Of a DNA stretch of 64,000 nucleotides, positions 54,412-63,948 are shown piece by piece. The notes under the pieces were generated by a model. The model saw nothing but the letters and a program-made list of their open reading frames with translations. It was not told the origin of the DNA and did no database searches. This stretch comes from Iamia sp038233075. Its GTDB lineage: Bacteria > Actinomycetota > Acidimicrobiia > Acidimicrobiales > Iamiaceae. Within the stretch, counting starts at the first letter, position 1. Every line of letters begins with the position of its first letter. Position numbers and translations under genes: made by a program. The DNA lies in contig JBBSMQ010000018.1 of the NCBI GenBank assembly GCA_038233075.1, positions 1-64,000 of the forward strand, read 5' to 3'.

Positions 54412-55500
54412 ATGGTGCCGGATGGGAGGCAGGGCGTCGACGACAGGGTCGTCACCGTCGTTATCCCGACCCGCGACCGGCTGCGTCTGCTCCAGCGCAC
54501 CGTCGCCACCGTCCTGGCCCAGGAGGGGGCCGAGGTCCGGGTGGTGGTGGTCGACGACGGGTCGCAGGACGGCACCCGCGGTGCCATCCTGGCCGCCCAT
54601 GGCCACCGGGTCTGCGTGGTGCGCAACGAGCGGTCAACCGGTGTCGCCGCGGCCCGCAACCGCGGCCTCGAGCACGTCGAGACCGGGTGGGTCGCGTTCC
54701 TCGACGACGACGACATGTGGGCGCCGGACAAGCTGGCCTCACAGCTGGGGGCGGCCGACGCCCAGCCCGAGGCCGAGTGGGTGTGCGCCGGCGCCGTCAC
54801 CGTCAACCAGGACCTTCGCGTCCTGGCCGCGATGCACCCCCCGCCGAGCGGACCCGTTCCCACCTTGCTGGCGCGCAACCAGATCCCGGGCGGAGCCTCG
54901 GGCACCCTGGTGCGGACGGAGCTGGTGCGACGGGTCGGCGGCTTCGACACCTCGCTCAACAACATCGCCGACTGGGAGCTGTGGATCCGCCTCGCCCTGG
55001 AGTCCCCCGTCGCCTCGGTCGACCGCCCCCTGACCGCCTACCTCCGTCACTCCGGGACGCTGTCGGGCGACCCCACCGGTGTGCGCAGGGAGTTCGAGGC
55101 GATCCGAGAGCGCTACGGCCCGACCCGCGAGCACCACGGCGTCGCCGCCAGCTCCAAGTCCTTCGAGTGGTTCGGCCGGCGCCAGGTGCGCGACGGACAC
55201 CGGCGCGCCGGGGCCCTCACGTATCTCACCATCGCCCGCCACTACCGGGACCGGCGCCACGCCTGGGCGCTCGCGGCTGCTGCCGCCATCGCGCCCCGGG
55301 CCCTGGTGTACCGGTGGGACCGGCAAGGCCGTCGCCCCGTGCCCCCTGCGTGGCGCGACGAGGTGGAGGCCTGGCTGGCCCCGCGGCGAGAGCTCCCCGC
55401 CACCTACGACGGCAGCGACCCGGGTCGCTCCCCCGGGGCCGACCCCTCAGCCCGCGCCGCCTCCGACCCGGCCGGGGAGCAGCGCGCCGGCGAGGGCTGA
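54412..55500 (+). CDS. Glycosyltransferase family 2
   Basis: 362 residues. The GT-A domain has VVTVVIPTRDRLRLLQ, RVVVVDDGSQDGTR and VAFLDDDDMWAPDKLA, where DDDD supplies the metal-binding DxD. VGGFDTSLNNIADWELWIRL follows as the catalytic-base region. The C-terminal 120 residues are helical and Ala/Arg-rich. It transfers a sugar from a nucleotide donor, probably to a growing surface polysaccharide. GAGGAG lies five bases before the ATG, which decided the start. It converges on the frameshifted GT4 gene with two bases between the stops. Confidence 0.9.
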   Translation: MVPDGRQGVDDRVVTVVIPTRDRLRLLQRTVATVLAQEGAEVRVVVVDDGSQDGTRGAILAAHGHRVCVVRNERSTGVAAARNRGLEHVETGWVAFLDDDDMWAPDKLASQLGAADAQPEAEWVCAGAVTVNQDLRVLAAMHPPPSGPVPTLLARNQIPGGASGTLVRTELVRRVGGFDTSLNNIADWELWIRLALESPVASVDRPLTAYLRHSGTLSGDPTGVRREFEAIRERYGPTREHHGVAASSKSFEWFGRRQVRDGHRRAGALTYLTIARHYRDRRHAWALAAAAAIAPRALVYRWDRQGRRPVPPAWRDEVEAWLAPRRELPATYDGSDPGRSPGADPSARAASDPAGEQRAGEG

Positions 55501-55502
55501 GC

Positions 55503-56695
55503 TCACAGCCTCCAGCGAGAACGCGTCCTCGACCCGCGCCCGCCCCGGCGCCCGAGCTGCCGGGCCTGCTCATCGTCGTCGACCAGGGTGATGAGCGCGT
55601 CGGCGAAGGCCGGCGCGTCGCCCGTCGGAACCACCAGTCCCCCGTCGGCGGTGCCGCCGGCGAAGATGTGGGCCACCCCCGGGGCCGCCGCCGCAACGAC
55701 GGGAAGGCTGCTGGCCATGGCCTCGACGGGTGCGACCGGGAATCCCTCCCGGCGGGACGGGAACGCGTAGATGTCGGCGGCGCCGAGGAACCGGCGGATG
55801 GCTCCTCGGTCGAGCACGTAGCGCTCGGTCCACCGCACCCGGTCCGGGGACGCGTCGACGAGGAGGCGACGGAGCTCCGGAGCGTCCGGACCGGTGCCGG
55901 TGAGCGCCAGCCACGTGTCGAGCTCGGGCCGGGCCGCGCGCAAGCGGCGCCAGGCCTCGACGAGCACGTCGACGCCCTTGCTGCCCACCTCCACCCGGTC
56001 GTGCCAGGCCACCACGCGGGCGTGCGGAGGCAGGCCGACCTCGGCCCGAGCCGCCGCCCGGTCGACCGGGGCCCACCGCGCCACGTCCAGCGGGTTGAAC
56101 ACGGCTGCGATCCGGCTCGGCGACACGCCGTGGACCTCCCGCACCCGACGGGCCTCGGCGGCGGGGCCCACCACCAGTGTCGACGACCCGCGGAGGGCAC
56201 GGTGGCGGATCCGACGCTCGAGGGGCCCGCCGATGTCCACCCGCCCTGGAACATGGCATGCACCGGCAGCCCCATCGCCCACCCCAGGGCCACGCAGAGG
56301 TCGAAGCGCGGCGACTCGTACTCCTGCACTACGAGCGCGTCGCAGCGCTCCTCGCGGAGGACCCGCGCGAGGGGGCGCAGCGGCGTGGCGAGGTACGAGG
56401 TGGCCGGCGTGACCCGGGTGCCGCGCAGGTGGGTCTCGGCGAGACGGAAGGCGGCCGTGGGCGGCAGCGCCCACAGGGTCGCGCCGGTCGGCTCGTGGCT
56501 GCTGCGCTCGGGACGGCGGACCGAGCGGCTGACGCACACGATCAGCGCGTCGACCCCTGCGGCCCGCAGCGCCTCGACGTAGCCGAACAGCCAGCCCCCG
56601 GTCTGCTCCGTGCGGAACTGCTCGAACGAGAGGCCGATGGCGTCGAGGTAGTCCTCCAGCACGTCCCCCCAGGGGAGGAGGGCGACGCGACCCAC
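55503..56695 (-). pseudogene. Glycosyltransferase family 4, one frameshift
   Basis: Two frames join to one GT4 protein of about 400 residues. The N-terminal part (VALLPWGDVLEDYLDAIGLS to PVHAMFQGG) runs from a GTG at 56695. The C-terminal part has STLVVGPAAEARR, WHDRVEVGSKGVDVLVEAW and AFPSRREGFPVAPVEAMASS with the E-x7-E donor motif. The shift lies near 56239-56246 in a C-rich run and fits loss of one base. Everything else is intact, so either a recent mutation or a sequence error. The start is two bases after the methyltransferase stop. Confidence 0.7.
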
Positions 56696-56697
56696 GG

Positions 56698-57383
56698 TCA
56701 GCCAGCCTTCCGCCAAGCCCAGACCGTCTCGGTACCCGGACCGTGACGGCGGTGGAGCAGGTAGCCGGCCACGCCAGTGGGGCGACGGCGGCGCCGAGGA
56801 CCCGGCGGCGGCGCCGGGAGAGGGTGGAGAACCCGAGGTCGTGGGCCAGCACCGTGATCGGCGAGATGAACGTGGCCCACTCGTCGACCGGCCACCCCAC
56901 CAATCGCTCCAGGGTAGGGCCGTCGTAGCCGCGGCGGACATGGCCCCACTCGTCCATCACGTCGCGGTCGGACGGGCACACCCGGCGCAGGGCGCGGTGG
57001 TAGGGGAAGCGCCAGCGCTCGTTCGGACTCGACAGCAGGATCCACCCGCCGGGCCGCAGCACCCGCACGGCCTCGCGTGCTGCGTCCCCGTCGGCCGGGA
57101 TGTGCTCGAGGACGTCAAACAGGTTCACAACGTCGAAGCTGTCGTCGGCGAACGGCAGCCTGGTGGCGTCGGCGGCGACGGAGTGCTCGCCACCACCCGT
57201 GGTGCCGCCGGGTTCGGGGGCGGGCTCGACGTTGACCCCGGCCGCGTGAGGATACAAGAGGCCGGTGAGACCGCTGCGACCACCCCCTACCTCGAGTAGC
57301 CCGGTCGGCGCGATCGAGGGCGCAACCCGGTGGATCGCCCGCATCTTCTCTCGGTAGAAGAGACCTTCGGCGGGGGTGACCAT
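56698..57383 (-). pseudogene. SAM-dependent methyltransferase, one frameshift
   Basis: Corrected length about 229 residues. GLLEVGGGRSGLTGLLYP is the SAM-binding motif, FDVVNLFDVLEHIPADGDA the Methyltransf_11 core, and RVLRPGGWILLSSPNERW the post-motif strand. The C-terminus (TVWAWRKAG) is in another frame, with the shift near 56766-56772, consistent with one lost base. It probably modifies a sugar or lipid of the glycan made by the neighbouring transferases. The ATG at 57383 lies beside the truncated GT2 remnant. Confidence 0.65.
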
Positions 57384-57678
57384 AGGGGTTTCGGGACAGG
57401 AAGCGGCCCGCCGGCGCCGGTCCCCACCCCCGGTCGCGGCGCAGCAGCGACGGAGCCAGACGCACCCCGTCCAGCCACCCGGCGACCTCGGCGGCCAGGG
57501 TCGGCTTGTCGTCGGTCCCGCGGGCGGTGCGCACGGCGCGACGGGCGTAGTGGCGGGGCAGACCTGTCGAGAGCCGTCTGAGGTCCGGCTGCGCCGGTGG
57601 TCCCGGGCCTGCACCAGGAGTGACGCCACGTGGCCCCGCAGGTAGTCGCGGCTCAGGCGCTGGACGCCGTCGATGGTG
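57384..57678 (-). pseudogene. C-terminal remnant of a glycosyltransferase
   Basis: Coding-like sequence without a start: STIDGVQRLSRDYLRGHVAS, then after a one-base shift near 57590-57597, LRRLSTGLPRHYARRAVRT and LAAEVAGWLDGVRLAPSLLR. It resembles the helical C-terminus of GT2 proteins. At about 57678 it abuts permease sequence on the other strand, so its N-terminal part is gone. Family call is tentative. Confidence 0.45.
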
Positions 57679-58180
57679 GACCCTGTGGTCGTACTTCTCG
57701 ACCAGCCTCACCAACGCGACCTCGAGTCTGGTCGGCAACGTGTCGCTGGTGACCAAGGTGTACTTCCCCCGGCTCGCTGCGCCGGTGGCGTCAGTCCTCC
57801 CGGGGCTGGTCGACCTCGGCATCGCCCTGGTGATCCTGGCCGTGTTCATGGCCGTGTCCGGGACGGCACCGACCCTCGCCGTTGTGACGCTTCCCCTGTG
57901 GCTGCTCGCCACCGGGGTCCTCGCCCTCGGCGTCGGCCTGTCCTTCGCCACGCTGAACGTGCGCTACCGCGACGTGAAGAACGCCATCGGGCTGTTCGTG
58001 CAGCTGTGGCTGTTCGCCACTCCGGTCGCGTACCTCAGATCTCGTCCGCGGGGGGTGGCGCTACGCGTACTACCTGAACCCGATGGCGGGCGTCGTCGAC
58101 GGCTTCCGGTGGTCCCTCTTCGGTCGCCCGGCGCCCGGGGGCCCCACCGTCGTGTCGTTCGACTTGGAGCTGGCCGAGGG
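57679..58180 (+). pseudogene. wzm: Truncated polysaccharide ABC exporter permease (Wzm type)
   Basis: LWSYFSTSLTNATSSLVGN, LVTKVYFPRL and FATLNVRYRDVKNAIG are diagnostic of ABC-2 polysaccharide export permeases, which move lipid-linked glycans across the membrane. The first 90 or so residues are absent. After FATPVAY a frame change near 58030 (one base gained or two lost) restores WRYAYYLNPMAGVVDGFRWS. The last helix is missing, and the sequence runs straight into the ATPase fragment. Confidence 0.75.
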
Positions 58181-58740
58181 TGGTTCCCGGGGATCGTCGG
58201 GCGGAACGGTGCGGGCAAGAGCACCCTGCCGAAGGTGCTCACCCGCATCACCGAGCCGACCGAGGGGGTGAGCCGCACCCGCGGGCGCGTCGGCGCCCTC
58301 CTCGAGGTGGGGACCGGCTTCCATCCCGAGCTCACCGGGCGCGAGAATGTTTACCTGAACGGTGCGATCAACGGCATGGGGCGGCGGGACATCGATGCCT
58401 GCTTCGACGAGATCGCCGACTTCTCCGGGGTCGAGCGCTTCCTCGACACCCCGATCAAGCGCTACTCCTCCGGCATGTACCTGCGGTGGGCGTTCGCCGT
58501 CGCCGCCCACATGGAGCCGGACATCTTGGTGGTCGACGAGGTCCTGACCGTGGGCGACGCCGAGTTCCAGCGCAAGTGCCTCGGGCGCATGGAGACGGCC
58601 GAGCAGGAGGGGCGCACGGTCATCTTCGTGAGCCACTCCCTCGACAGCGTGCTCCGCCTCTGCCCCCGGACCGTGTGGCTCGACGGTGGGCGCATCGAGG
58701 GCGACCGGGTGCCACCCGCCGACGCCAGAGCCGGGGGGGC
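58181..58740 (+). pseudogene. wzt: Truncated polysaccharide ABC exporter ATPase (Wzt type)
   Basis: It begins at the Walker A, GIVGRNGAGKSTLPKVL, so about 55 N-terminal residues are missing. Then come RGRVGALLEVGTGFHPELTG, RYSSGMYLRWAFAVAAHMEP (signature), DILVVDEVLTVGDAEFQRKC (Walker B) and FVSHSLDSVLRLC (switch). The usual KSTLLK reads KSTLPK. No C-terminal glycan-binding domain follows, and the frame runs on into unrelated sequence. Certainly non-functional as read. Confidence 0.75.
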
Positions 58741-58859
58741 GGGGCACCACACCCCGGACCTGACGGGCGGAGACCTTCGCCGAGCCGCCCCACCACCAGT
58801 GCCCGACGGTCGAACGGGCGCCGGATCACCCCTGGTCGGCAGGCATTCTGCGCTTTTCT

Positions 58860-58889
58860 GTGACATGCGGCGGGTCCGGGTCATACAAG
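58860..58889 (+). promoter_or_regulatory. Possible promoter of the small secreted protein
   Basis: GTGACA (58860-58865) and TACAAG (58884-58889) are 18 bases apart in a locally AT-richer stretch. Weak match. Confidence 0.25.
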
Positions 58890-58942
58890 CGTGTGGACGA
58901 TCGACGTCCTCGCAAGGTGCCCAACCCAAGGAGCAATCCATC

Positions 58943-59185
58943 ATGAAGAAGAAGATCCTCGGCCTCGCCGCCGCCACCGCCCTCACCGGTGGTCTCATGT
59001 TCACCAGCGCCGTGGCCCCGGCCGGCGCGGCCCACTACTGCAAGGACACCCCCGCAGGCCTGAAGCAGACCAACGGCAACGGCAACCGCGGCGGTAGCGA
59101 CGGCTGGAAAAACTCCAGCGCCGGCGCCGAGCGCTCGCCGGCCCTGTTCGACTGCCCCGTGCCGCCCCCGGCTCCCAACAACTGA
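58943..59185 (+). CDS. Small secreted protein, unknown function
   Basis: 80 residues. A classic signal peptide (KKKILGLAAATALTGGLMFT) ends at an APAGAA signal-peptidase site, leaving a mature part of about 48 residues rich in Gly, Asn and Pro with two cysteines that could form a disulfide. AAGGAG lies nine bases before the ATG, and a strong hairpin follows, so it is a complete single-gene unit. No family recognised. Confidence 0.8.
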   Translation: MKKKILGLAAATALTGGLMFTSAVAPAGAAHYCKDTPAGLKQTNGNGNRGGSDGWKNSSAGAERSPALFDCPVPPPAPNN

Positions 59186-59219
59186 TCCCCAAGCGCTCGG
59201 CATCGTCCGAGACGAGCAC

Positions 59220-59250
59220 GAGGTCCCGACGCCAGCGGCGTCGGGGCCTC
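59220..59250 (+). terminator. Hairpin after the small secreted protein
   Basis: A 14-base stem (59220-59233 with 59237-59250, one G-U pair) around the three-base loop AGC. No T-run. Confidence 0.65.
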
Positions 59251-59317
59251 GCCGCGGTGGCTCGCAGCCGCCATGCTCTCCCGGCTCGGGGTCTTCTCAG
59301 GGCCCTAACCGCGGCGG

Positions 59318-59533
59318 TCAGTTCTGGCTGAGGATGACGGCCGGGGTGATCCGCACCGCGTCGTTGGTCTGGTACCCCACCGCGAGCAGCTCGATGCTGA
59401 CCCATCCGGGCTGCAACGCCGGGTCCTGGCGGAAGGCGCCGTGGGTGCAACTTCGACTGCTCGTGCTGCTTCGGTGTCGGGGTCCCACAGCTTCTGACGC
59501 CTCCCCGGTGATGGGCACTCCGGTGACCCTCAC
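59318..59533 (-). CDS. Hypothetical protein, possibly a fragment
   Basis: 71 residues from a GTG. The last third (GWVSIELLAVGYQTNDAVRI) reads like a folded protein end, while the first part is doubtful in composition. It may be the C-terminus of a longer gene broken upstream. No family recognised. Confidence 0.35.
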   Translation of the reverse strand: MRVTGVPITGEASEAVGPRHRSSTSSRSCTHGAFRQDPALQPGWVSIELLAVGYQTNDAVRITPAVILSQN

Positions 59534-59569
59534 CCCCGTGGACCTCGGGCCTGAGCCCGGCGGCTCCGG

Positions 59570-59812
59570 TCAGGGTCGGCGCGGCGGAGGTCGGCGGACC
59601 GGGGCGGGGGCCAGGGCCGGCCGCACAGCGGGGACCAGGGCGAACAGGGCGGCGATCAGCAGGAACCCCAGGCCCGGGACCACCATGCCGAGCGCCAGGC
59701 ACGACAACCCCACCACCAGGGCCACCGCGGCCTCCACCCGGTAGAACAGCCGACGCTGGTCCGGCGAGGGGCCGTGAGCCCAGGGGCGGGCGTGGTCTCG
59801 GGGGTCAGGCAC
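59570..59812 (-). CDS. Small two-helix membrane protein
   Basis: 80 residues. After a charged N-terminus, VEAAVALVVGLSCLALGMVV and GLGFLLIAALFALVPAV form two closely spaced helices, then a basic Pro-rich tail. The GTG at 59812 was preferred over an ATG at 59845 because GAGGAG sits seven bases before it. Function unknown. Confidence 0.6.
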   Translation of the reverse strand: MPDPRDHARPWAHGPSPDQRRLFYRVEAAVALVVGLSCLALGMVVPGLGFLLIAALFALVPAVRPALAPAPVRRPPPRRP

Positions 59813-59917
59813 GGGATGGCTCCTCGATCGAAGAGCCTCCAGCATGGCCCATGTCGGCCCCGGCGCAGGGTCACCTTGGTCGATCAGGCCGACCGATCAC
59901 CCCGTCGGGCGGAGGGG

Positions 59918-60945
59918 TCAGGTCAACGCCGCGGCCTGGTCGAGGCAGGCTGACAGGTCGGCGAGCATGGCGTCGCGGTCAAGGTCGATCGCCTCGCGCA
60001 TCAGCGGGCGGGTCGCATCGTGGACCCACCGGAGGTCGGCGCCGAGTCGGGGGGTGGGGGTGAGGTGGGTGGTGAACCACCCCGGGTCGAGCACCCAGGC
60101 CACGTCGACCATGTCCCAGAGCACCTTGGAACGGGCATGGTGGACCCCGTCGAGGGGGTGGCCCTCGTAGAGCTCCGCCAGGTAGTCGCCCAGGGCGCCT
60201 CGCCCGCGACCAGGTCCTGCACCTCGGGCCGGGTCACCCGGATTTTCTCGCCCACGTAGTAGCCCGGCAGGTAGACGAGGGGGACGCCGGAGTCGAGCAC
60301 CACCCGGATGGCGTGGAGATCCTGGGCCAGGTTGTACGACGCCGTGGTGTGGGGCCAGAACGACGGGCGGGCCGAGGTCCAGACCACGACGAGGCGCTCG
60401 ACCAGGTCGGGGGCCACGAGCAGGGCCGAGGCGACGTTGGTGGCGGCGCCGATGGCCAGGACGTGCAGCGGCCCGTCGAGGGCCCGCGCCGTCTCGATCA
60501 GGTGCTCGGTGGCCTCGCTGACCACCGGGTCGTCCTCGGAGGCCAGGAACCGGTCGGCCCCGGTGCGGACGATCCCCGCATCGAGGCCCAGGCGACCGCA
60601 CAGGGAGTCGAGCTCGGCGCGGGCCCGGGCCACGCCCTCGGCGGGCTCGATTACAGGGATCTGATCGACCGTCATGCCCAACCGGTCGAGGGTGCCCATC
60701 GTGCGGCGCTGGTCGAGCCCGGTCAGCAGGGCTCCGCCCCGCACCAGGTCGGGCGACAGGGCGTAGGGACAGGCGTGGAGGCCGCGCAGCCGGATGCGGT
60801 CGGGGCGGAGGGCGGCCCAGACGAGGGCGAACTGGTCGTCGATCTCGTTGGTCACGTCGGTGTCGATCACCACGTCGACCGGTCCCTCGGGCGGGGCCAG
60901 GCGGACAGCACGAGCGCCCTCGGCGAGCGCGGGACGCACCGCCAT
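59918..60945 (-). pseudogene. Inosine/uridine-type nucleoside hydrolase, one frameshift
   Basis: Corrected length about 342 residues. VDVVIDTDVTNEIDDQFAL near the N-terminus is the calcium-binding DxDxxxDD motif that defines the family, and LHVLAIGAATNVASALL and PLVYLPGYYVGEK follow. The frame changes near 60196-60204, consistent with loss of one base, and GDYLAELYEGHPLDGVHHAR completes the fold with a histidine in the active-site region. It would hydrolyse the N-glycosidic bond of ribonucleosides. Start at ATG 60945; an ATG at 60960 adds five residues. Confidence 0.7.
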
Positions 60946-61484
60946 GCAGACCGAGCGCATGCTGGTTGCGGCGACCCGACGGCTCCTGGCCTCGACGCCC
61001 AGCCCCGCCCTGGGGGTCCGCGGCATCGCGGCCGAGGCCGGGGTGTCCCACTCGCTGGTCGGGCGCCACTTCGGGTCCAAGGACGCCCTCATCCGCCGGG
61101 CGCGGGCAGAGGTGGCGACGGAGTGGTCGGCGGCCGTCGACGCCGCCGCACCGGTCGATGCCGTCCGGGCCGCCTTCGCCCACCTGCTCGCCGACCCGGG
61201 TTCCGCCCGGGTGCTGGCCATGGCCGTGGCCCACAGCGACACCGGGCCCTTCCCGACCGCCGACGCGCTCGTCGGTCAGATCCGCACCCTGCACCCATCG
61301 GCGGAGGTCGACGTCGTGGCGGTGGCGGTCACCATGACGATCATGGTGGGGTGGGCCCGCCGAGGGCACCTTCGTGCAGATCGCCGGACTCGACCCCGAC
61401 GCTGACCGGGACCGCGCCCGAGCCCGCACGGCCCGGCTGGTCGAGGACCTGGTCACCCCCGGGGTTGCCGCGGGCGAGGGCTGA
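60944..61484 (+). pseudogene. TetR family regulator, frameshifted near its C-terminus
   Basis: The helix-turn-helix (ALGVRGIAAEAGVSHSLVGR) begins about 20 residues from the ATG at 60944. The frame breaks near 61356-61362, after TMTIMVGWAR, and continues in another frame as GTFVQIAGLDPDADRDRARA to a stop at 61484. The shift fits two lost bases or one gained. Divergent from the nucleoside hydrolase, with overlapping start codons in a CATG, so it may control that gene. Confidence 0.65.
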
Positions 61485-61608
61485 TGGCCGTGGGCCGCTC
61501 GGCCACGCCGCGGGCCCGCAAGCTGGGCATCGGGGCCGGCGAGGCGGTGGCCCAAGGAGCTCCGCGCCGCCGAGAGGGCCCGCCGGCGCCAGCCGGGAGC
61601 GGGGTCGG

Positions 61609-63948
61609 TCAGACCGGTTCGAGGGTGCGGCTGGGCTCGTCGGGGGAGGGGTCGACGCCGTCGTCGTCGTCCCCGTGGTCGGAGCCCTCGACGTCGACCG
61701 TGGGCAGGAGGCGGTCGAGCCAGCGCGGCAGCCACCAGTTGCGGTCGCCCAGCAGCTCCATGGTCGCCGGCACCAGCAGCATGCGCACCACGGTGGCGTC
61801 GAGCAGGACGGCGGTGGCCAGGCCGGTGCCGAAGAGCTTGATGACCCGGTCGTTCTCCAGCAGGAAGCTGCCGAAGACGAAGACCATGATGAGCGCGGCG
61901 GCGGTGATGACCCGGGCGGTGGCGGCCACTCCGTTGGCCACCGAGAGGTGGCTGTCACCGGTGCGGTCGAACTCCTCCTTCACCCGCGACAGGAGGAAGA
62001 CCTCGTAGTCCATCGACAGGCCGAAGACGATGGCGAACAGCATCATCGGCATGAAGGGCTCGATGGGGGCGCCGTCGAAGCCCATGAGCGCACCCAACCA
62101 GCCCCACTGGAATCCGGCCACCACCACGCCGTAGGCGGCGCCGATCGACAGCAGGTTCATGAGCACCGCCTTGAGCGGCACCAGCAGCGAGCGGAACACG
62201 GCCATGAGCAGGATGAACGAGAGGGCCAGGACGGCGCCGAAGAACCAGAGCAGGCGGGAGGCCAGGTAGTCGGAGAAGTCGACCTGGATGGCCACGTTGC
62301 CGGTGACGGCGACATCGACGCCGGCCGATGCCTCAGGGCCGGGCAGCACGTCGTCACGGAGGCGGTTCACGGTGTCGGTGGTGGCGGCGGCCTGGGGTGC
62401 GGTGGTGGGGATGACCCGCCAGAGGGCGGCGGTCGGCTGCGCCCCGTTGGGGATGGGGCCGACCACCTGCTCGACCCCGGGATCGCCCTCCAGGGCGGCG
62501 GTGATGGCGCCCAGGGCCGCCGGATCGGCGCCGTCGGGCACCTCGGTGGCCAGCAGCAGCGGCCCGTTGAGGCCGGGCCCGAAGCCCTCGGCCAGCAGGT
62601 CATACGCAGTGCGGGTGTCGGTGCCCTTCGCGTAGTTGCCCTCGTCGGAGAAGCCCAGCCGCAGCCCGAACACGGGCAGGGCCAGGACGCCGAGGAAGGC
62701 CGCGCCGGCGACGAGAGCGCGCACCGGGTGGTGCTGCACGGCCCGGCTCCACCGGTACGAGAACGTCTGCTTCGGCGCCCGGCGGGAGCGCAGCGGCACC
62801 TCGCGCTTGAGGGGGCGGGCGAAGAGACCCACCACCAGGATCACCACCGCCAGGCCGAAGGCGAACGCGCCCACGGCCGGCGACACCAGGGCCACGCCGA
62901 CCAGGCCGAGGGCCACCAGACCGGCGGCGATCAGGCCCCGCCAACGGGTCACCTCGACCTTGTCACCGGCGAAGCCCAGCAGGGCTGGCAGCAGGGTGAC
63001 CGAGGCGACCATGGTCACCGCCACCACGCTGGCCGCGCCCACGGCCAGGCCGGTGACGAAGCTGATCTGCATCACCAGCATGCCGAGCAGCGAGATCACC
63101 ACGGTGGTGCCGGCGAACACCACGGCCCGGCCCGAGGTGTTGATGGCCAGGATGGTCGCCTCCCGGGTCGACAGGCCGTCGTGGAGCCCCTCCCGGTAGC
63201 GGGTGACGATGAACAGGGCGTAGTCGATGCCGACGCCGAGGCCGATCATCACACCCAGCACGGTGGCGAAGTCCGGGACCGTGACCACGTGGGACAGCAG
63301 CCCCACGATGATGGTGCCCAGGCCGATGCCGAACAGGGCGACCCCGATGGGCAGGCCCATGGCGAGGACCGAGCCGAAGGCGAGGATGAGGATCACGATG
63401 GCGAAGCCCAGCCCCAGCACCTCCGAGGAGGGCTCCTCGAACTCCGCGAAGCTCTGGCCCCCGAGGTAGATGTCCGCGGTCTCGACCCGATCAGCCAGCG
63501 GGCGGATCGCCTCGGCGACGGCCAGGCTCTCCTCGTAGGTCGTGTCCTGGGGCAGCTCCACCTCGGCGTAGGCGATCTCGCTGGCGTCGGGGCCCTGGGT
63601 CGCGATGCGGCGGGCCCCGTCGTCGTCGTAGGGGCTGGCGAGGGTCACGCCGTCGATGGCGCGGACCTGGTCGAAGAGATCCTCCATGGGAGCCCGGACC
63701 GCGGGATCGGTCACCGGCTGGTCGGCCTGGAACACGAGGGTTCCCGACTGGCCCGCCCCGGCCCCGCCGAAGGAGTCCTCCAGGATCTCGACGCCGCGAC
63801 GGCTCTCCACGTCGGGGAGGGTGAACTCGGAGCGGGACTCGGTGCCGAGGACCCCGACGACGACACCGCCCACGACGAGGGTGATGATCCAGATCCCGAG
63901 GACCCAACGGCGATGGTCGTGGCACCACCGACCCAGATGTGCGAACAC
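61609..63948 (-). CDS. MMPL family RND-type transporter
   Basis: 779 residues with the usual MMPL plan: helix 1, extracytoplasmic loop (35-165), five helices, a second helix-loop-helix unit and C-terminal helices. GLGVGIDYALFIVTRYREGL and FGLSMDYEVFLLSRVKEEFD hold the proton-relay Asp-Tyr pairs of the two halves. In mycobacteria the family exports lipids and siderophores. The substrate here is not known. GTG start with GGGAG about seven bases upstream. The tail is acidic and disordered. Confidence 0.93.
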   Translation of the reverse strand: MFAHLGRWCHDHRRWVLGIWIITLVVGGVVVGVLGTESRSEFTLPDVESRRGVEILEDSFGGAGAGQSGTLVFQADQPVTDPAVRAPMEDLFDQVRAIDGVTLASPYDDDGARRIATQGPDASEIAYAEVELPQDTTYEESLAVAEAIRPLADRVETADIYLGGQSFAEFEEPSSEVLGLGFAIVILILAFGSVLAMGLPIGVALFGIGLGTIIVGLLSHVVTVPDFATVLGVMIGLGVGIDYALFIVTRYREGLHDGLSTREATILAINTSGRAVVFAGTTVVISLLGMLVMQISFVTGLAVGAASVVAVTMVASVTLLPALLGFAGDKVEVTRWRGLIAAGLVALGLVGVALVSPAVGAFAFGLAVVILVVGLFARPLKREVPLRSRRAPKQTFSYRWSRAVQHHPVRALVAGAAFLGVLALPVFGLRLGFSDEGNYAKGTDTRTAYDLLAEGFGPGLNGPLLLATEVPDGADPAALGAITAALEGDPGVEQVVGPIPNGAQPTAALWRVIPTTAPQAAATTDTVNRLRDDVLPGPEASAGVDVAVTGNVAIQVDFSDYLASRLLWFFGAVLALSFILLMAVFRSLLVPLKAVLMNLLSIGAAYGVVVAGFQWGWLGALMGFDGAPIEPFMPMMLFAIVFGLSMDYEVFLLSRVKEEFDRTGDSHLSVANGVAATARVITAAALIMVFVFGSFLLENDRVIKLFGTGLATAVLLDATVVRMLLVPATMELLGDRNWWLPRWLDRLLPTVDVEGSDHGDDDDGVDPSPDEPSRTLEPV

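Noticed and set aside
53685..54965. 426-residue minus-strand ORF across the tRNA-Pro gene, containing GDSNSRPLDPQSSALTKL
   Set aside because: This peptide is the familiar antisense translation of a tRNA and is a classic false gene. The rest is antisense to the GT2 gene.
61484..61608. Short plus-strand reading frame starting ATGGCCGTGGGCCGC right after the TetR stop
   Set aside because: It looks gene-like for a few dozen codons but runs into the antisense of the MMPL gene with no sensible end. It may be a fragment, but I cannot support it.
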